From contig JAJPHN010000025.1 of the NCBI GenBank assembly GCA_021325235.1, positions 248,001 to 312,000 of the forward strand: 64,000 nt of DNA, written 5' to 3'. Below the pieces are notes generated by a model, which was not told the origin of the DNA, searched no databases, and saw only the letters and a program-made list of their open reading frames with translations. The DNA comes from Terriglobia bacterium. Its GTDB lineage: Bacteria; Acidobacteriota; Terriglobia; Bryobacterales; Bryobacteraceae. Shown here piece after piece: positions 27,172 through 35,273 of the stretch. The position numbers and the translations under genes were made by a program. Positions within the stretch are counted from its first letter, which is position 1. Each line of letters begins with the position of its first letter.

Positions 27172-28884
27172 ATGAGAAGAAGATTGAAGATAGGCGCGCT
27201 GTGCGTCACGATGGCGGTGCAGCTGGGTCTCGCCCAGGCACCCCAAACGGACCCGCCGAATCTGGCGGCCGACGATTTGAAACAGCTGCGAGACCGCATC
27301 GCACAGCAGCAGGAGCAGATCAAAAAACTGCAGGACGCGGTGGCGGAGCAGCAGAAAATGCTGGAAGCTTCGCTGGCAGCTCAGCAGAAGGCAGCCCAGC
27401 AGCAACAGGCGGCGGCTCATACCGCGGACGGCACGAACGTGGTTGCGGCGAGCACGGGCGCCAATGGCCAGCCGAGTCTGGTTCCTGCGGTGGGCGGGAT
27501 GCGGCCGATCATCGGCGGCCGCGGCGGACAGCATGACACCACCCAGGTGAAATCGCCGCTTTCCATTTCGATCGGCGACACGACCTTCACACCGCTCGGC
27601 TTTGTCGACGCCACGTTCTTCGGACGATCGACCAACGTCGGCAGCGGCATCGGCACGAACTTCGCGGGTATTCCGTACAACACGGCGGCCGCGGGGCACG
27701 TTTCGGAGACGAACTTCTCCACGCAGAACTCGCGCATCGGTTTCCGGGTGGATTCGAATGTGCTGGGCGCCAAGGTGCTCGGCTACTTCGAGGCGGACTT
27801 CCTGGGCAATCAGCCCACCACCGTATTTGTATCGAGCAACTCCGATACGTTCCGCATGCGTAACGTGTTTGTCGACGTACAGAAGGACGGCTTCGAAGTG
27901 CTGGGCGGACAGGACTGGAGCTTTATGACGCCGAACCGCAAGGGGCTCTCGCCGCTGCCGAGCGATATCTTCTACACGCAGAACATGGATACGAACTACC
28001 AGGCGGGTCTCGTCTGGGCGCGGCAAACGCAATTCCGGTTCATCGCGCATCCGACTGAAAATTTCGCGTTCGGTGTTTCGCTTGAAAATCCGGAACAGTA
28101 CATCGGCGGAGCGAATGGCGCCGGTACGATTACCGCTCCGGCGAAATATCTGAATTTCGTCGGGTCTTCGAGTGTCAATGGCCAGTTCAACAACGGCAGC
28201 ACCAATTACGGCGCGCCGAACCTGCATCCGGACATTATCTTCAAGGGTGCGTATGATGGCCACCTCGGCGAAAAGCTCTGGCACATCGAAGCAGCCGGCC
28301 TAGTGCGCAGCTTCAAGTACTCTGCGGGAACCGGCACTCCGGTCAAGTACACGACGTACTCGACTACTGCGGGTTCGGGTTCGGTAAACGCGAATCTCGA
28401 GGTTTTCAAGAACTTCCGGCTAATCGCCAATACGTTCTTCGGATCGGGTAACGGACGGTACATGTTCGCGCAGGCGCCGGACGTGGTGGTGCGTGCGGAC
28501 GGCAGTATCGCTCCGCTGCACTCGTATTCGACGGTTGATGGTTTTGAGACGAACCTCACGAAGAACACGGTTCTTTCTGCTTACTACGGCGGGATCTACA
28601 TCGATCGCGTTCAGATCCAGGACACGACGGTGACGCCAACGCCGGCGAAGCCGGTCTACGTGGGTTACGGCTATAAGGGTGCTCCGAATAGCCAGAACCG
28701 CGCGATTCAGGAAGGCACGATCGGAATCACCCAGACGTTCTGGAAAAATCCGTCGTACGGCGCGCTGTCGCTGATCACGCAGTATTCCTACCTGACGCGT
28801 AATCCGTGGTACCTCGCGATCGGCGCACCCCGGGCGACGCACACCAACATGTACTGGATCGACTTGCGCTACACGCTTCCCTAA
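27172..28884 (+). CDS. Outer-membrane porin with N-terminal coiled coil
   Basis: This 570-residue protein has a signal peptide (about 1-22). A glutamine/alanine-rich coiled coil follows (about 33-85, 'LRDRIAQQQEQIKKLQDAVAEQQ'-like heptads). The rest is a long beta-barrel domain with alternating aromatic strands, ending in 'MYWIDLRYTLP'. Coiled-coil porins form trimeric channels tethered to the cell wall. The solute is unknown. The start ATG has a strong TAAGGAG site; the open frame upstream of it is ignored. About 250 bases of non-coding DNA precede it, and a strong terminator follows. Confidence 0.85.
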   Translation: MRRRLKIGALCVTMAVQLGLAQAPQTDPPNLAADDLKQLRDRIAQQQEQIKKLQDAVAEQQKMLEASLAAQQKAAQQQQAAAHTADGTNVVAASTGANGQPSLVPAVGGMRPIIGGRGGQHDTTQVKSPLSISIGDTTFTPLGFVDATFFGRSTNVGSGIGTNFAGIPYNTAAAGHVSETNFSTQNSRIGFRVDSNVLGAKVLGYFEADFLGNQPTTVFVSSNSDTFRMRNVFVDVQKDGFEVLGGQDWSFMTPNRKGLSPLPSDIFYTQNMDTNYQAGLVWARQTQFRFIAHPTENFAFGVSLENPEQYIGGANGAGTITAPAKYLNFVGSSSVNGQFNNGSTNYGAPNLHPDIIFKGAYDGHLGEKLWHIEAAGLVRSFKYSAGTGTPVKYTTYSTTAGSGSVNANLEVFKNFRLIANTFFGSGNGRYMFAQAPDVVVRADGSIAPLHSYSTVDGFETNLTKNTVLSAYYGGIYIDRVQIQDTTVTPTPAKPVYVGYGYKGAPNSQNRAIQEGTIGITQTFWKNPSYGALSLITQYSYLTRNPWYLAIGAPRATHTNMYWIDLRYTLP

Positions 28885-28907
28885 ACAATCGGTATCGATT
28901 TTTTTGC

Positions 28908-28943
28908 GGGCGCTGGATAGAGAATCCGGCGCCCTTTTCTTTT
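28908..28943 (+). terminator. Rho-independent terminator after porin gene
   Basis: A ten-base-pair stem (28908-28917 with 28925-28934, one G-U pair) and a seven-base loop are followed by TTTTCTTTT. Confidence 0.88.
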
Positions 28944-28980
28944 GGCGAGAAGACGGGAGATCTTCGCATCAGCTTCCCAC

Positions 28981-29017
28981 AAAACAAAAACGCCTCCGGA
29001 TCTCTCCGGAGGCGTTT
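28981..29017 (-). terminator. Rho-independent terminator of the small lysine-rich peptide gene
   Basis: A perfect 13-base-pair stem (28988-29000 with 29005-29017) has a four-base loop. On the minus strand it is followed by TTTTTGTTTT. A second short hairpin (29027-29040) lies between it and the gene. Confidence 0.85.
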
Positions 29018-29047
29018 CTGGTTGAACCCGCTAGCGCGGGTGTTGGT

Positions 29048-29119
29048 TTACTTCTTCTTCTTTGCCGGGGCCTTTTTGGTGGCCTTCTTGGCGGTAGCTT
29101 TCTTAGTTGCGTTCTTCAT
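29048..29119 (-). CDS. 23-residue lysine/alanine-rich peptide (histone H1-tail-like)
   Basis: The product has 23 residues, 12 of them lysine. It is built from KKAT/KKAP-type units like the tails of histone H1 and of bacterial Hc1/AlgP-type proteins, with no hydrophobic or acidic residues. GGGAG lies about ten bases before the ATG. The gene has a promoter matching the sigma-70 consensus (29179-29207) and its own strong terminator (28981-29017), so it is a complete transcription unit of about 190 bases. Binding to DNA or RNA in the nucleoid is an inference from composition. Such genes are usually missed because of their size. Confidence 0.7.
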   Translation of the reverse strand: MKNATKKATAKKATKKAPAKKKK

Positions 29120-29178
29120 CGAGAAGATTCTCCCTAAACGTTAATTTGCACGATCTATACAGACCGCAGCGTGATTCA

Positions 29179-29207
29179 TATATAAGATGCTTCGCAAGAG
29201 ATGTCAA
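29179..29207 (-). promoter_or_regulatory. Consensus sigma-70 promoter of the lysine-rich peptide gene
   Basis: On the minus strand, TTGACA (29207-29202) and TATATA (29184-29179) are separated by exactly 17 bases. The leader from the predicted start near 29172 to the ATG is about 50 bases. Confidence 0.82.
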
Positions 29208-29648
29208 GAAAAAAATGACATCGACGGTCCGCGGCGGACGATTCGAGCAAAAATTTCTCACCGAAACACCGCAACCCGATAATGTTTTGCTTCTCTGAGG
29301 TGCTTTGCGCCCTTCGCGCGGACAGTTTGGGTGCGGTGATTCGCGATCCCGAGAATCGGTTCGCGAAGAACGCGCTTGAAAAGTTCTGAATGAGAGAAGA
29401 GCCGTGGTGCGCGCTCATCGAAACTCGTTCGTGGCAGCGCAGGGAAGAATCCGCCGCGGATGCAAATTCCGGTGTGCTGCCAAAAAATCCGGCGTCCTGT
29501 TTTTGACCGCGATTGAAGCGCCTCGCAAGTTCGAGATACCGAGGTACAGCTTGCATCGGTACGTTCGCGGGGGACCACGCGAGATGCCTGTTTTTGCTAG
29601 GCTGAAGAAGAGGGGTCAGCCGATCCCTCCACCCCTCTCGCATCAAGT
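29208..29648. other. Non-coding stretch before grpE
   Basis: About 440 bases without a credible gene. Open frames on both strands here lack family features and ribosome binding sites. The region must hold the promoter of the grpE-dnaJ unit. A TGCTAGGCT extended -10-like string lies near 29596-29604, but no matching -35 or CIRCE element was seen. Confidence 0.4.
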
Positions 29649-30194
29649 ATGGAATCCGAAAACAATAATCAGGCTGTGGTCGCAGAGGAAACGGGCGAAC
29701 AAACAGAGCAGACCGGCTCGGACGTGGCTTCGTCGCTCGGCGAAATTGTCTCCGAGCGCGACCGGCTGGCGAAAGAGAAGAAAGAATTGCAGGAACTGCT
29801 GCAGCGGCGGCAGGCGGAGTTTGAGAATTTCCGGCGGCGTAACGAACGGGAGCGCGGCGAACTGGCCGAGTACGCGACCATGGACACGATCAAGGCGCTG
29901 CTGCCGGTGCTCGACGATTTCGAGCGGGCTCTCAAGACCGAGAGCGCGGACAAAAAGTACGCGCGCGGCATGGAGCTGATTTATCAGCGCCTCTCCGAGA
30001 CGCTCTCGAAACTCGGTCTGGAGCCGATTTCAAGCGACGTGCCGGTTTTCAATCCGCACATCCACCACGCGGTCGAAATGGTTGAGAGTAAAGACCACCC
30101 CGATCAGACTATCCTGGATGAATACCAGCGCGGTTACTATTTCAAAGGAAAGCTGCTGCGTCCGGCGATGGTCAAGGTCGCGGTGAATTCCTGA
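29649..30194 (+). CDS. grpE: Nucleotide exchange factor GrpE
   Basis: This 181-residue protein releases ADP from DnaK. It has an acidic/glutamine-rich disordered leader (1-40), a long coiled coil (about 40-95, 'SERDRLAKEKKELQELLQRRQ'-type heptads ending 'EFENFRRRNERE') and the beta-wing domain. That domain has the signature 'FNPHIHHAVEMVESKDHPDQ' and 'YYFKGKLLRPAMVKV'. dnaJ follows after 43 bases; dnaK is not in this window. Confidence 0.96.
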   Translation: MESENNNQAVVAEETGEQTEQTGSDVASSLGEIVSERDRLAKEKKELQELLQRRQAEFENFRRRNERERGELAEYATMDTIKALLPVLDDFERALKTESADKKYARGMELIYQRLSETLSKLGLEPISSDVPVFNPHIHHAVEMVESKDHPDQTILDEYQRGYYFKGKLLRPAMVKVAVNS

Positions 30195-30237
30195 CGGGAC
30201 GCGGCGGGGAGAGTTCTTTGCGAGTAGTTTTCGCACT

Positions 30238-31365
30238 ATGCCGATGAGTGTTGCCAAACGAGATTACTACGAGGTTCTGGGCGTTGCGCGGGATTGCGAC
30301 GATTCGACGCTGAAAAGCGCGTATCGCAAGCTGGCGCTGACATACCATCCGGACCGGAACCCGAACAACCGGGAAGCGGAAGAGAAGTTCAAAGAAGCGG
30401 CAGAGGCGTATGCGGTATTGAGCGATCCGCAGAAGCGGGCTGCTTACGACCGCTACGGGCATCAGGGTGTCAACGGCTCGGGAGCGGCGGGCTTCGATCC
30501 CTCAGCCTTCGGCGGCTTCGAAGATATTCTGGGCGACCTGTTCGGCTTCGGAGACATCTTTGGCCGGCGCGGCGGGAACACACGGCGAGCGCAGCGCGGC
30601 GAAGACATCCGCTACGATCTCGAGATCAGTTTCGAAGATGCGATGCGCGGGATTGCGGCGGACCTGCAGATCCCGCGGATGGAAGCCTGCGCCCGCTGCC
30701 ATGGGACCGGTGGCGAGCCGAACGGCGGCATGGTAACCTGCGCGACCTGCGGCGGCCGCGGCGAAGTTCTCTATCAGCAGAGTTTCCTTTCCATTCGCAA
30801 GACCTGCCCGACCTGCAACGGGCGCGGGAAAGTAGTGCGCCAGGTTTGCACGCAGTGCCGCGGCGAGGGTTACCACCGGACCGAGAAGAAGTTGAAGGTC
30901 AATATCCCGGCGGGTGTCGATAACGGCACGCGACTGCGGCTGGCCGGCGAAGGCAATCCGGGACCTGCGGGCAGCCAGCCGGGCGACCTGTATGTCGTAA
31001 TCAAAGTCGCTGAACATCCGGTCTTCGAGCGGCGCGACAGCGAGCTGCATTGCACACTGCCAATCAATATCGCGCAGGCCGTGCTCGGCGCCGAGATTCA
31101 GATCGAGACATTCGATGGATCGCAGACCGTCAAAATCCCGGAAGGAACGCAGAGCGGGGCGACGTTCCGGCTGCGCAATCTCGGGGTGCCGCAGCTGAAC
31201 AGCCGGGCGCGGGGAGATCTGTACGTGCATGTGGATGTGCAGGTGCCGAAAAAGCTGACGCGTGAGCAGAGGCGGTTATTCGAACAATTGAAGGAAGTGC
31301 TGCCGGTTGAGAATGCGCCGCATGAGAAGAGCGTGTTCGAGAAAGTTCGCGACTTCTTCGGGTGA
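30238..31365 (+). CDS. dnaJ: Chaperone DnaJ
   Basis: This 375-residue DnaK co-chaperone is of the full type I architecture. The J-domain (6-72) has the HPD motif in 'TYHPDRNP'. Next comes a G/F-rich linker (about 75-120). Four zinc-binding CxxCxGxG repeats follow (CARCHGTG, CATCGGRG, CPTCNGRG, CTQCRGEG, about 145-215). The two beta-sandwich substrate domains and the dimerisation tail end the protein. The second methionine (30244) could also be the start. Its stop overlaps the next gene (GTGA). Confidence 0.97.
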   Translation: MPMSVAKRDYYEVLGVARDCDDSTLKSAYRKLALTYHPDRNPNNREAEEKFKEAAEAYAVLSDPQKRAAYDRYGHQGVNGSGAAGFDPSAFGGFEDILGDLFGFGDIFGRRGGNTRRAQRGEDIRYDLEISFEDAMRGIAADLQIPRMEACARCHGTGGEPNGGMVTCATCGGRGEVLYQQSFLSIRKTCPTCNGRGKVVRQVCTQCRGEGYHRTEKKLKVNIPAGVDNGTRLRLAGEGNPGPAGSQPGDLYVVIKVAEHPVFERRDSELHCTLPINIAQAVLGAEIQIETFDGSQTVKIPEGTQSGATFRLRNLGVPQLNSRARGDLYVHVDVQVPKKLTREQRRLFEQLKEVLPVENAPHEKSVFEKVRDFFG

Positions 31366-31640
31366 GGCCGCGCAGCAGCGAAGAACAGCAGCACTTTCTG
31401 GAGCGTGAGCGCTTTGGTGAGCGCCGCGGTTTGCTGGCGGACACAATTCCACGAAGTGGCTGGGTGCGCGCTGGCTTCGGGCTTTCTTTTGTCGGGATAG
31501 CTCTTGTTGTCGCGCCAGCGCTTGCCCGGATCGGACGCGATGATGGCGGTCCGTTTTTCCTGATCGGCGCTATGGCGTCGGTGGCCTGCGGAATCGGATG
31601 TTTCCTCGTTGCCGTGCTACGTCGGTTGTTTCGCGGCTGA
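31362..31640 (+). CDS. Small two-span membrane protein coupled to dnaJ
   Basis: This 92-residue protein has a charged N-terminal 30 residues ('RSSEEQQHFLERERFGERRG') and two hydrophobic helices (about 37-55 and 66-86) linked by 'RIGRDDGG'. It ends in a basic tail. It begins with GTG overlapping the dnaJ stop by four bases, which indicates translational coupling with grpE-dnaJ. No family is recognised. A role in membrane protein quality control would fit the context but is only a guess. Confidence 0.6.
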   Translation: MRPRSSEEQQHFLERERFGERRGLLADTIPRSGWVRAGFGLSFVGIALVVAPALARIGRDDGGPFFLIGAMASVACGIGCFLVAVLRRLFRG

Positions 31641-31745
31641 ACGTTTTCGAATAGTTTAAAGGCTTATGGCCGCTTTCGATTCGTCCCAGTGTCCCGAAGT
31701 AGAGAGGGTGTCTGGTTTGTCTGGTTTGTGCTCAGTCGCGCTTCG

Positions 31746-32762
31746 CTACGGACCGGACACGTACTTCTTCGAAAACTTATTTCGCGGATTGTAGACTTCG
31801 AGCGTGCGGTTCGGCCAGGCCGTCACTTTGAGGTAGTAACCGGTGTCGGCCTCGTTCGTGTTTGCGATGAACGGATCGGCGGCGTTGTGCTCGTTGCCGC
31901 CGGCGTCTGAAAAGTGAAGTTGCCAGAGGTCGTGGATGCCGGGCGCGGACTTCACGATATCCCACGCCGAGGGCGATCCGCCTTTCTTGGCGCCGTTGTC
32001 CATGATGGCCACCCGTGGCGCGATCGCGTTCACCAGCGCCGGGCTGTTGCTCAGATCGAGTCCGTGATGCGAAACGACGAATAAATCGGCTTTGCCGAGC
32101 TTATTAACAGGGCACACGAGTTCGAGCTCTTTGTTCCAGGTGAGGTCTCCCAGATCCACCACGCGGAAATCGCCGAATTGAAGAACGGTGCCGAGGGAGC
32201 GCGCGTTTTCGCTCGGATCCGATTCCTTTTTGGGCACACTACTGCAGGCGGGGTTGGGCTGGCCGGCGCCGGGAAGCGGATCGGCGATCACATTCCCATC
32301 AGCCGAAACGACGGTCACGTCCAGCCCTTTGATCGGCAGGTGATCGCCCGGTTTCGCCACGATGTGCTGCGCACCCTGAATAGCCGTCTGGTATTCGCGA
32401 TAAACGGTGGAGGTTGTTTTCGTGTCTTCGCGATTTGGTCCATGATCGATGAAGGTCCCCACCGGAATCTTCTGCACCAGCTGCGGGACGCCGCCCACGT
32501 GATCGATGTGGTAATGGGTGATCAGCACGTAATCGATCTTCTTGATGTGCGCCAGCTTGCAGGCAGCAGCAATTCGATTCGCGTCGCGATAAGCGTTGTA
32601 GCCCCAGCCGGTATCGATCAGGAGCGAATCCCCGTGCGGCGGGACGAAGAGCGTCGCCTGCCCGCCTTCCACATCGATGAAATAAATTTCGAGCGGTTTA
32701 TCGGCGGCGCGCAGAGTCGCGAGCGATAAAACCGCGCCGAGTGCGAGAGAAAAGAGCCGCAT
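31746..32762 (-). CDS. Exported metallo-beta-lactamase-fold hydrolase (ComEC/Rec2-like)
   Basis: This 338-residue protein has a signal peptide (about 1-19) and an MBL-fold domain. The metal motif is 'THYHIDHVGG' near residue 82, with later ligands in 'DLGDLTW' and 'SHHGLD'. The order and spacing match the soluble ComEC C-terminal-type MBL proteins, which act on nucleic acids or phosphodiesters, but a membrane channel domain is absent. The substrate cannot be deduced. It is followed on the minus strand by no obvious operon partner; the carboxypeptidase-regulatory-domain protein lies 22 bases upstream. Confidence 0.88.
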   Translation of the reverse strand: MRLFSLALGAVLSLATLRAADKPLEIYFIDVEGGQATLFVPPHGDSLLIDTGWGYNAYRDANRIAAACKLAHIKKIDYVLITHYHIDHVGGVPQLVQKIPVGTFIDHGPNREDTKTTSTVYREYQTAIQGAQHIVAKPGDHLPIKGLDVTVVSADGNVIADPLPGAGQPNPACSSVPKKESDPSENARSLGTVLQFGDFRVVDLGDLTWNKELELVCPVNKLGKADLFVVSHHGLDLSNSPALVNAIAPRVAIMDNGAKKGGSPSAWDIVKSAPGIHDLWQLHFSDAGGNEHNAADPFIANTNEADTGYYLKVTAWPNRTLEVYNPRNKFSKKYVSGP

Positions 32763-32784
32763 GCGAGCGATCGTATCAGAGGAG

Positions 32785-33447
32785 TTATTGACAGGCGACG
32801 ATGCGATCGCGCTCGAGAAGGGAAGTATTTACAAATACGGAATTTTCACGAGGCAGCAGAAAATTTGGTTCGTCGAACTCGTGGTAAGACCATTGCGAAA
32901 TTCGCAGCGAGTAGCGGCCGGGAGCGGCATCGAGAGCAAAGCGGCCGAACGGATCCGATTTCGTTCGATAGGCAGGTTTGCGCTCGCCCGTTCGCCAGAG
33001 TGAAATTTCGGCGCCTTTGAGCGGTTTGCTGTTTGAGTATTGCAGAAGTGTGCCTCGCAGGCGAGGGCGGCTCGGATCGAGAACGGCGTACGAAATGTCG
33101 GTGTGTATGCCGCAGTAGCGCATGTCCGGTATGCTTCCGAGACTGAGCACTACCGAGAGTGGCGCCGGGCTCTCAATGCCGACATGCACGGAAGCAATGC
33201 CGTCCTTGAAACTCTCCTCGCTGGCTCGCAGCGTATAAGAGCCGGGCGGAACATCTACAAATTGAAAATGGCCATCTTTTCCGGTGCTGATCTGCCAAAT
33301 GCGATCGGGCGAAAGAAGCAAGACGCGAGCACCGCTGATCGGCTCTGAAGCGCTATCGGAAATCGTACCCGATACAACGGCCGCGGCAGCCGACGACAGA
33401 AAAACTGCGCTCAGCAGAAAACCAGAAGCGAGTCTAAGCGAGCTCAT
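32785..33447 (-). CDS. Exported protein with carboxypeptidase-regulatory-like domains
   Basis: This 220-residue protein has a signal peptide (about 1-23). Its first carboxypeptidase-regulatory-like domain (about 25-105) reads 'VSGTISDSASEPISGARVLL', 'TGKDGHFQFVDVPPGSYTL'. A second, more divergent copy (about 130-200) reads 'LRGTLLQYSNSKPLKGAEISL', 'DPFGRFALDAAPGRYSL'. Such prealbumin-like beta sandwiches are carriers or adhesion modules on exported acidobacterial proteins. ATG 33447 lies within the last codons of the ROK gene (14-base overlap); the longer open frame is discarded because the signal peptide would be internal. Confidence 0.8.
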   Translation of the reverse strand: MSSLRLASGFLLSAVFLSSAAAAVVSGTISDSASEPISGARVLLLSPDRIWQISTGKDGHFQFVDVPPGSYTLRASEESFKDGIASVHVGIESPAPLSVVLSLGSIPDMRYCGIHTDISYAVLDPSRPRLRGTLLQYSNSKPLKGAEISLWRTGERKPAYRTKSDPFGRFALDAAPGRYSLRISQWSYHEFDEPNFLLPRENSVFVNTSLLERDRIVACQ

Positions 33448-34705
33448 GCTCCGGCCGCTTTTTCTGCGCAGTATATGCGCGCACAGCGGGCAATGGATCG
33501 GAAGATGCAAAGACGGTGCTGAAAGGCATGGAGGCGGCGCCAATCACCGCGCCGTCGCCTGCGAGCGCCGAAGGACGGAGCAGAACCGGCAAGCCCGAAG
33601 CCTGATACACGTCGGGCAAGCGTTCGCGCAGCAGCGGCGCCGTGATGGGCCAGGCTCGCGCGAGCGCACCGTCGATCACGACTGCGTCCGCGTCGAGACC
33701 CCAGACCATGTTGGCGATACCGGTTCCGAGATGCCGGGCGGTTTCTTCGAGCGCTGTTAGCGCCGCTTGTTCTCCTGCGACGGCCCACTGCGCAATGTGC
33801 TGCGCAAAGCCGGAGACATCTTCACCCGGCTGCCGCTCGCGCGCGTCCGGCTGCTGCGAATACCTCCGGCAAAGAGTCTCATCGGAGACCAGTTGCTCGA
33901 GCGTGGTGGCCTGCTCGGAGTGGCTATTGCTCGCGAGCATTGTCATCTGGCCGAACTCGCCCGCCGCCATGCGCGGTCCATAATGGATCCGGCCATCAAG
34001 CAGAATCGTCGCTCCCAGACCATGGCTGATGCCGACGAAGATGAGGCAATGCGCCTGGCGCAGCTCGGCCGGACCAAAGCTGTACTCCGCATGGGCGGCG
34101 GCGCGCACGTCGTTATCTACATAAATCGGTTCGGCCAAGCGCTCTTCGAGCAAACGGCGAACTTCCACGCGGCTCCAGTCGGCGCGATTACCTTGCACCA
34201 GTACGCCGGCGCGGCTGTCCACAATTCCGCGCATGCACAGGCCGATGCCATCGATGCGTTCCAGGCTGCGGCGGCGCCGATGATGCGCGATCTCCTGCGC
34301 CACTACTTCAATCGCTTCGACCGCAACCTCCGGGGTGGGAACGGACCAGCCCTCCATGATGGCTCCGCGCATATTGGTCAGAGCGAAGCGAGTTTCCGTA
34401 TTGTCGACCTGCACGCCGAGAGCGACGCGCCGCGGGTTCAGCTGCAGCCGCCGTCCGGGGCGGCCGCCGGTGGGCTTTTCATCACCCGTTTCGATGATGA
34501 GTCCATCGCGAATCAGACCGCCGATGATGCGCGAGGTGGCTGGTTCGGAGAGCCCGCTCAGCCGGGCGATGTCGGCGCGCGAAAGCTCGTCGTCGTGCCG
34601 CAGCAGCTGCAGAATGACGGCGCGATTGGCGCGGCGAACGTTGCCCAGTCGCAGCACAGGGCGGCTTGCCGGGGCGCGCTTTAACACTTTTTCTACATAC
34701 CACAC
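33434..34705 (-). CDS. ROK-family transcriptional regulator (NagC/XylR type)
   Basis: The protein (about 423 residues from GTG 34705) has an N-terminal winged helix-turn-helix ('LSRADIARLSGLSEPATSRI', about 35-80) and a ROK kinase-like sugar-binding domain. Repressors of this kind sense a sugar or sugar phosphate. The zinc motif normally found after 'GE.GH' (CxCGxxGC) is absent: here 'GEFGQMTML' runs into a Ser/Gln/Thr-rich loop, so metal binding and kinase activity are doubtful. The frame is open to 34807, but that would overlap the start of the divergent gene at 34771. GTG 34687 is another candidate. Confidence 0.85.
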   Translation of the reverse strand: MWYVEKVLKRAPASRPVLRLGNVRRANRAVILQLLRHDDELSRADIARLSGLSEPATSRIIGGLIRDGLIIETGDEKPTGGRPGRRLQLNPRRVALGVQVDNTETRFALTNMRGAIMEGWSVPTPEVAVEAIEVVAQEIAHHRRRRSLERIDGIGLCMRGIVDSRAGVLVQGNRADWSRVEVRRLLEERLAEPIYVDNDVRAAAHAEYSFGPAELRQAHCLIFVGISHGLGATILLDGRIHYGPRMAAGEFGQMTMLASNSHSEQATTLEQLVSDETLCRRYSQQPDARERQPGEDVSGFAQHIAQWAVAGEQAALTALEETARHLGTGIANMVWGLDADAVVIDGALARAWPITAPLLRERLPDVYQASGLPVLLRPSALAGDGAVIGAASMPFSTVFASSDPLPAVRAYTAQKKRPEHELA

Positions 34706-34770
34706 CCGGCGGAACTCACCCGTGAGTTTTCGCGTAATCTTGGGTAAGTTATTACCAGGAGAAAGTATCG

Positions 34771-35229
34771 TTGCCCTTTTGTACGAATTGCGGGACCGCG
34801 GTTGCACCTTCGGCCTCCTATTGCGTCAACTGCGGACAAAAGCAGCCGCCTGCGTCCGCTCCGCCGTTTGAAGATCTCTTCCACGGCATGACCGACCGCA
34901 CGGCTTCGCTCCTCTGCTACATCCCGCTGTTCGGCGTCATCCCGGCCATCGTGTTTCTCGCCTCGCGCAAATTTCGCACCCATGCGCGCGTTCGCTTCGA
35001 CGCTTTTCAGTCGCTGTACCTTTTCGTGGCCTGGCTGATTGTTTCGTCCGCGCTGCCGGCGTTTTTCATCGCGCCCGGCTGGCGGGCTCAGAACACGCTG
35101 GTCGATGCCCTCGAAGTACTGCTGCTGATCTGCTGGGTCTATCTGCTGGTGAAAGCTTCGCAATCGGAGCAGGTGCGGCTACCCCTGATCGGCGATCTGG
35201 CCGCGCGCTCAGCCATCGAACAACTGTAG
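34771..35229 (+). CDS. Zinc-ribbon membrane protein (DUF4870-like)
   Basis: This 152-residue protein begins with a zinc ribbon ('CTNCG' and 'CVNCG', residues 4-22), a proline-rich linker, and then three or so hydrophobic helices (about 50-140). The pattern 'LCYIPLFGVIPAIVFL' recalls DUF4870 membrane proteins. It starts with TTG, which is supported by CAGGAGAAAG about seven bases upstream; no ATG is available before the zinc ribbon. The function is unknown. It is just upstream of argC but separated from it by the operator region. Confidence 0.8.
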   Translation: MPFCTNCGTAVAPSASYCVNCGQKQPPASAPPFEDLFHGMTDRTASLLCYIPLFGVIPAIVFLASRKFRTHARVRFDAFQSLYLFVAWLIVSSALPAFFIAPGWRAQNTLVDALEVLLLICWVYLLVKASQSEQVRLPLIGDLAARSAIEQL

Positions 35230-35235
35230 GGCATG

Positions 35236-35273
35236 ATAGAATAATTATTCATATCGGTGAATAATTACTCAAA
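35236..35273 (+). promoter_or_regulatory. Two tandem ARG-box-like operators before and across the argC start
   Basis: Box 1 (35236-35253, ATAGAATAATTATTCATA) matches 17 of 18 positions of the ArgR consensus WNTGAATWWWWATTCANW. Box 2 (35256-35273, GGTGAATAATTACTCAAA) matches about 16. They are two bases apart, close to the two to three bases seen between paired ARG boxes in enterobacteria. Box 2 covers the GTG start of argC. Arginine-dependent repression of the downstream operon is the direct inference; no argR gene lies in the window. Confidence 0.75.

Noticed and set aside
29445..29505. GC-rich stretch with GGGAAG and GCTGCC strings that recalls parts of a cobalamin riboswitch
   Set aside because: The B12-box and the ordered helices are missing and the downstream genes are chaperones.
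29404..29979. Plus-strand open frame leading into grpE, and a minus-strand frame at 29176-29646
   Set aside because: No ribosome binding site, no family features; the first overlaps grpE in another frame.
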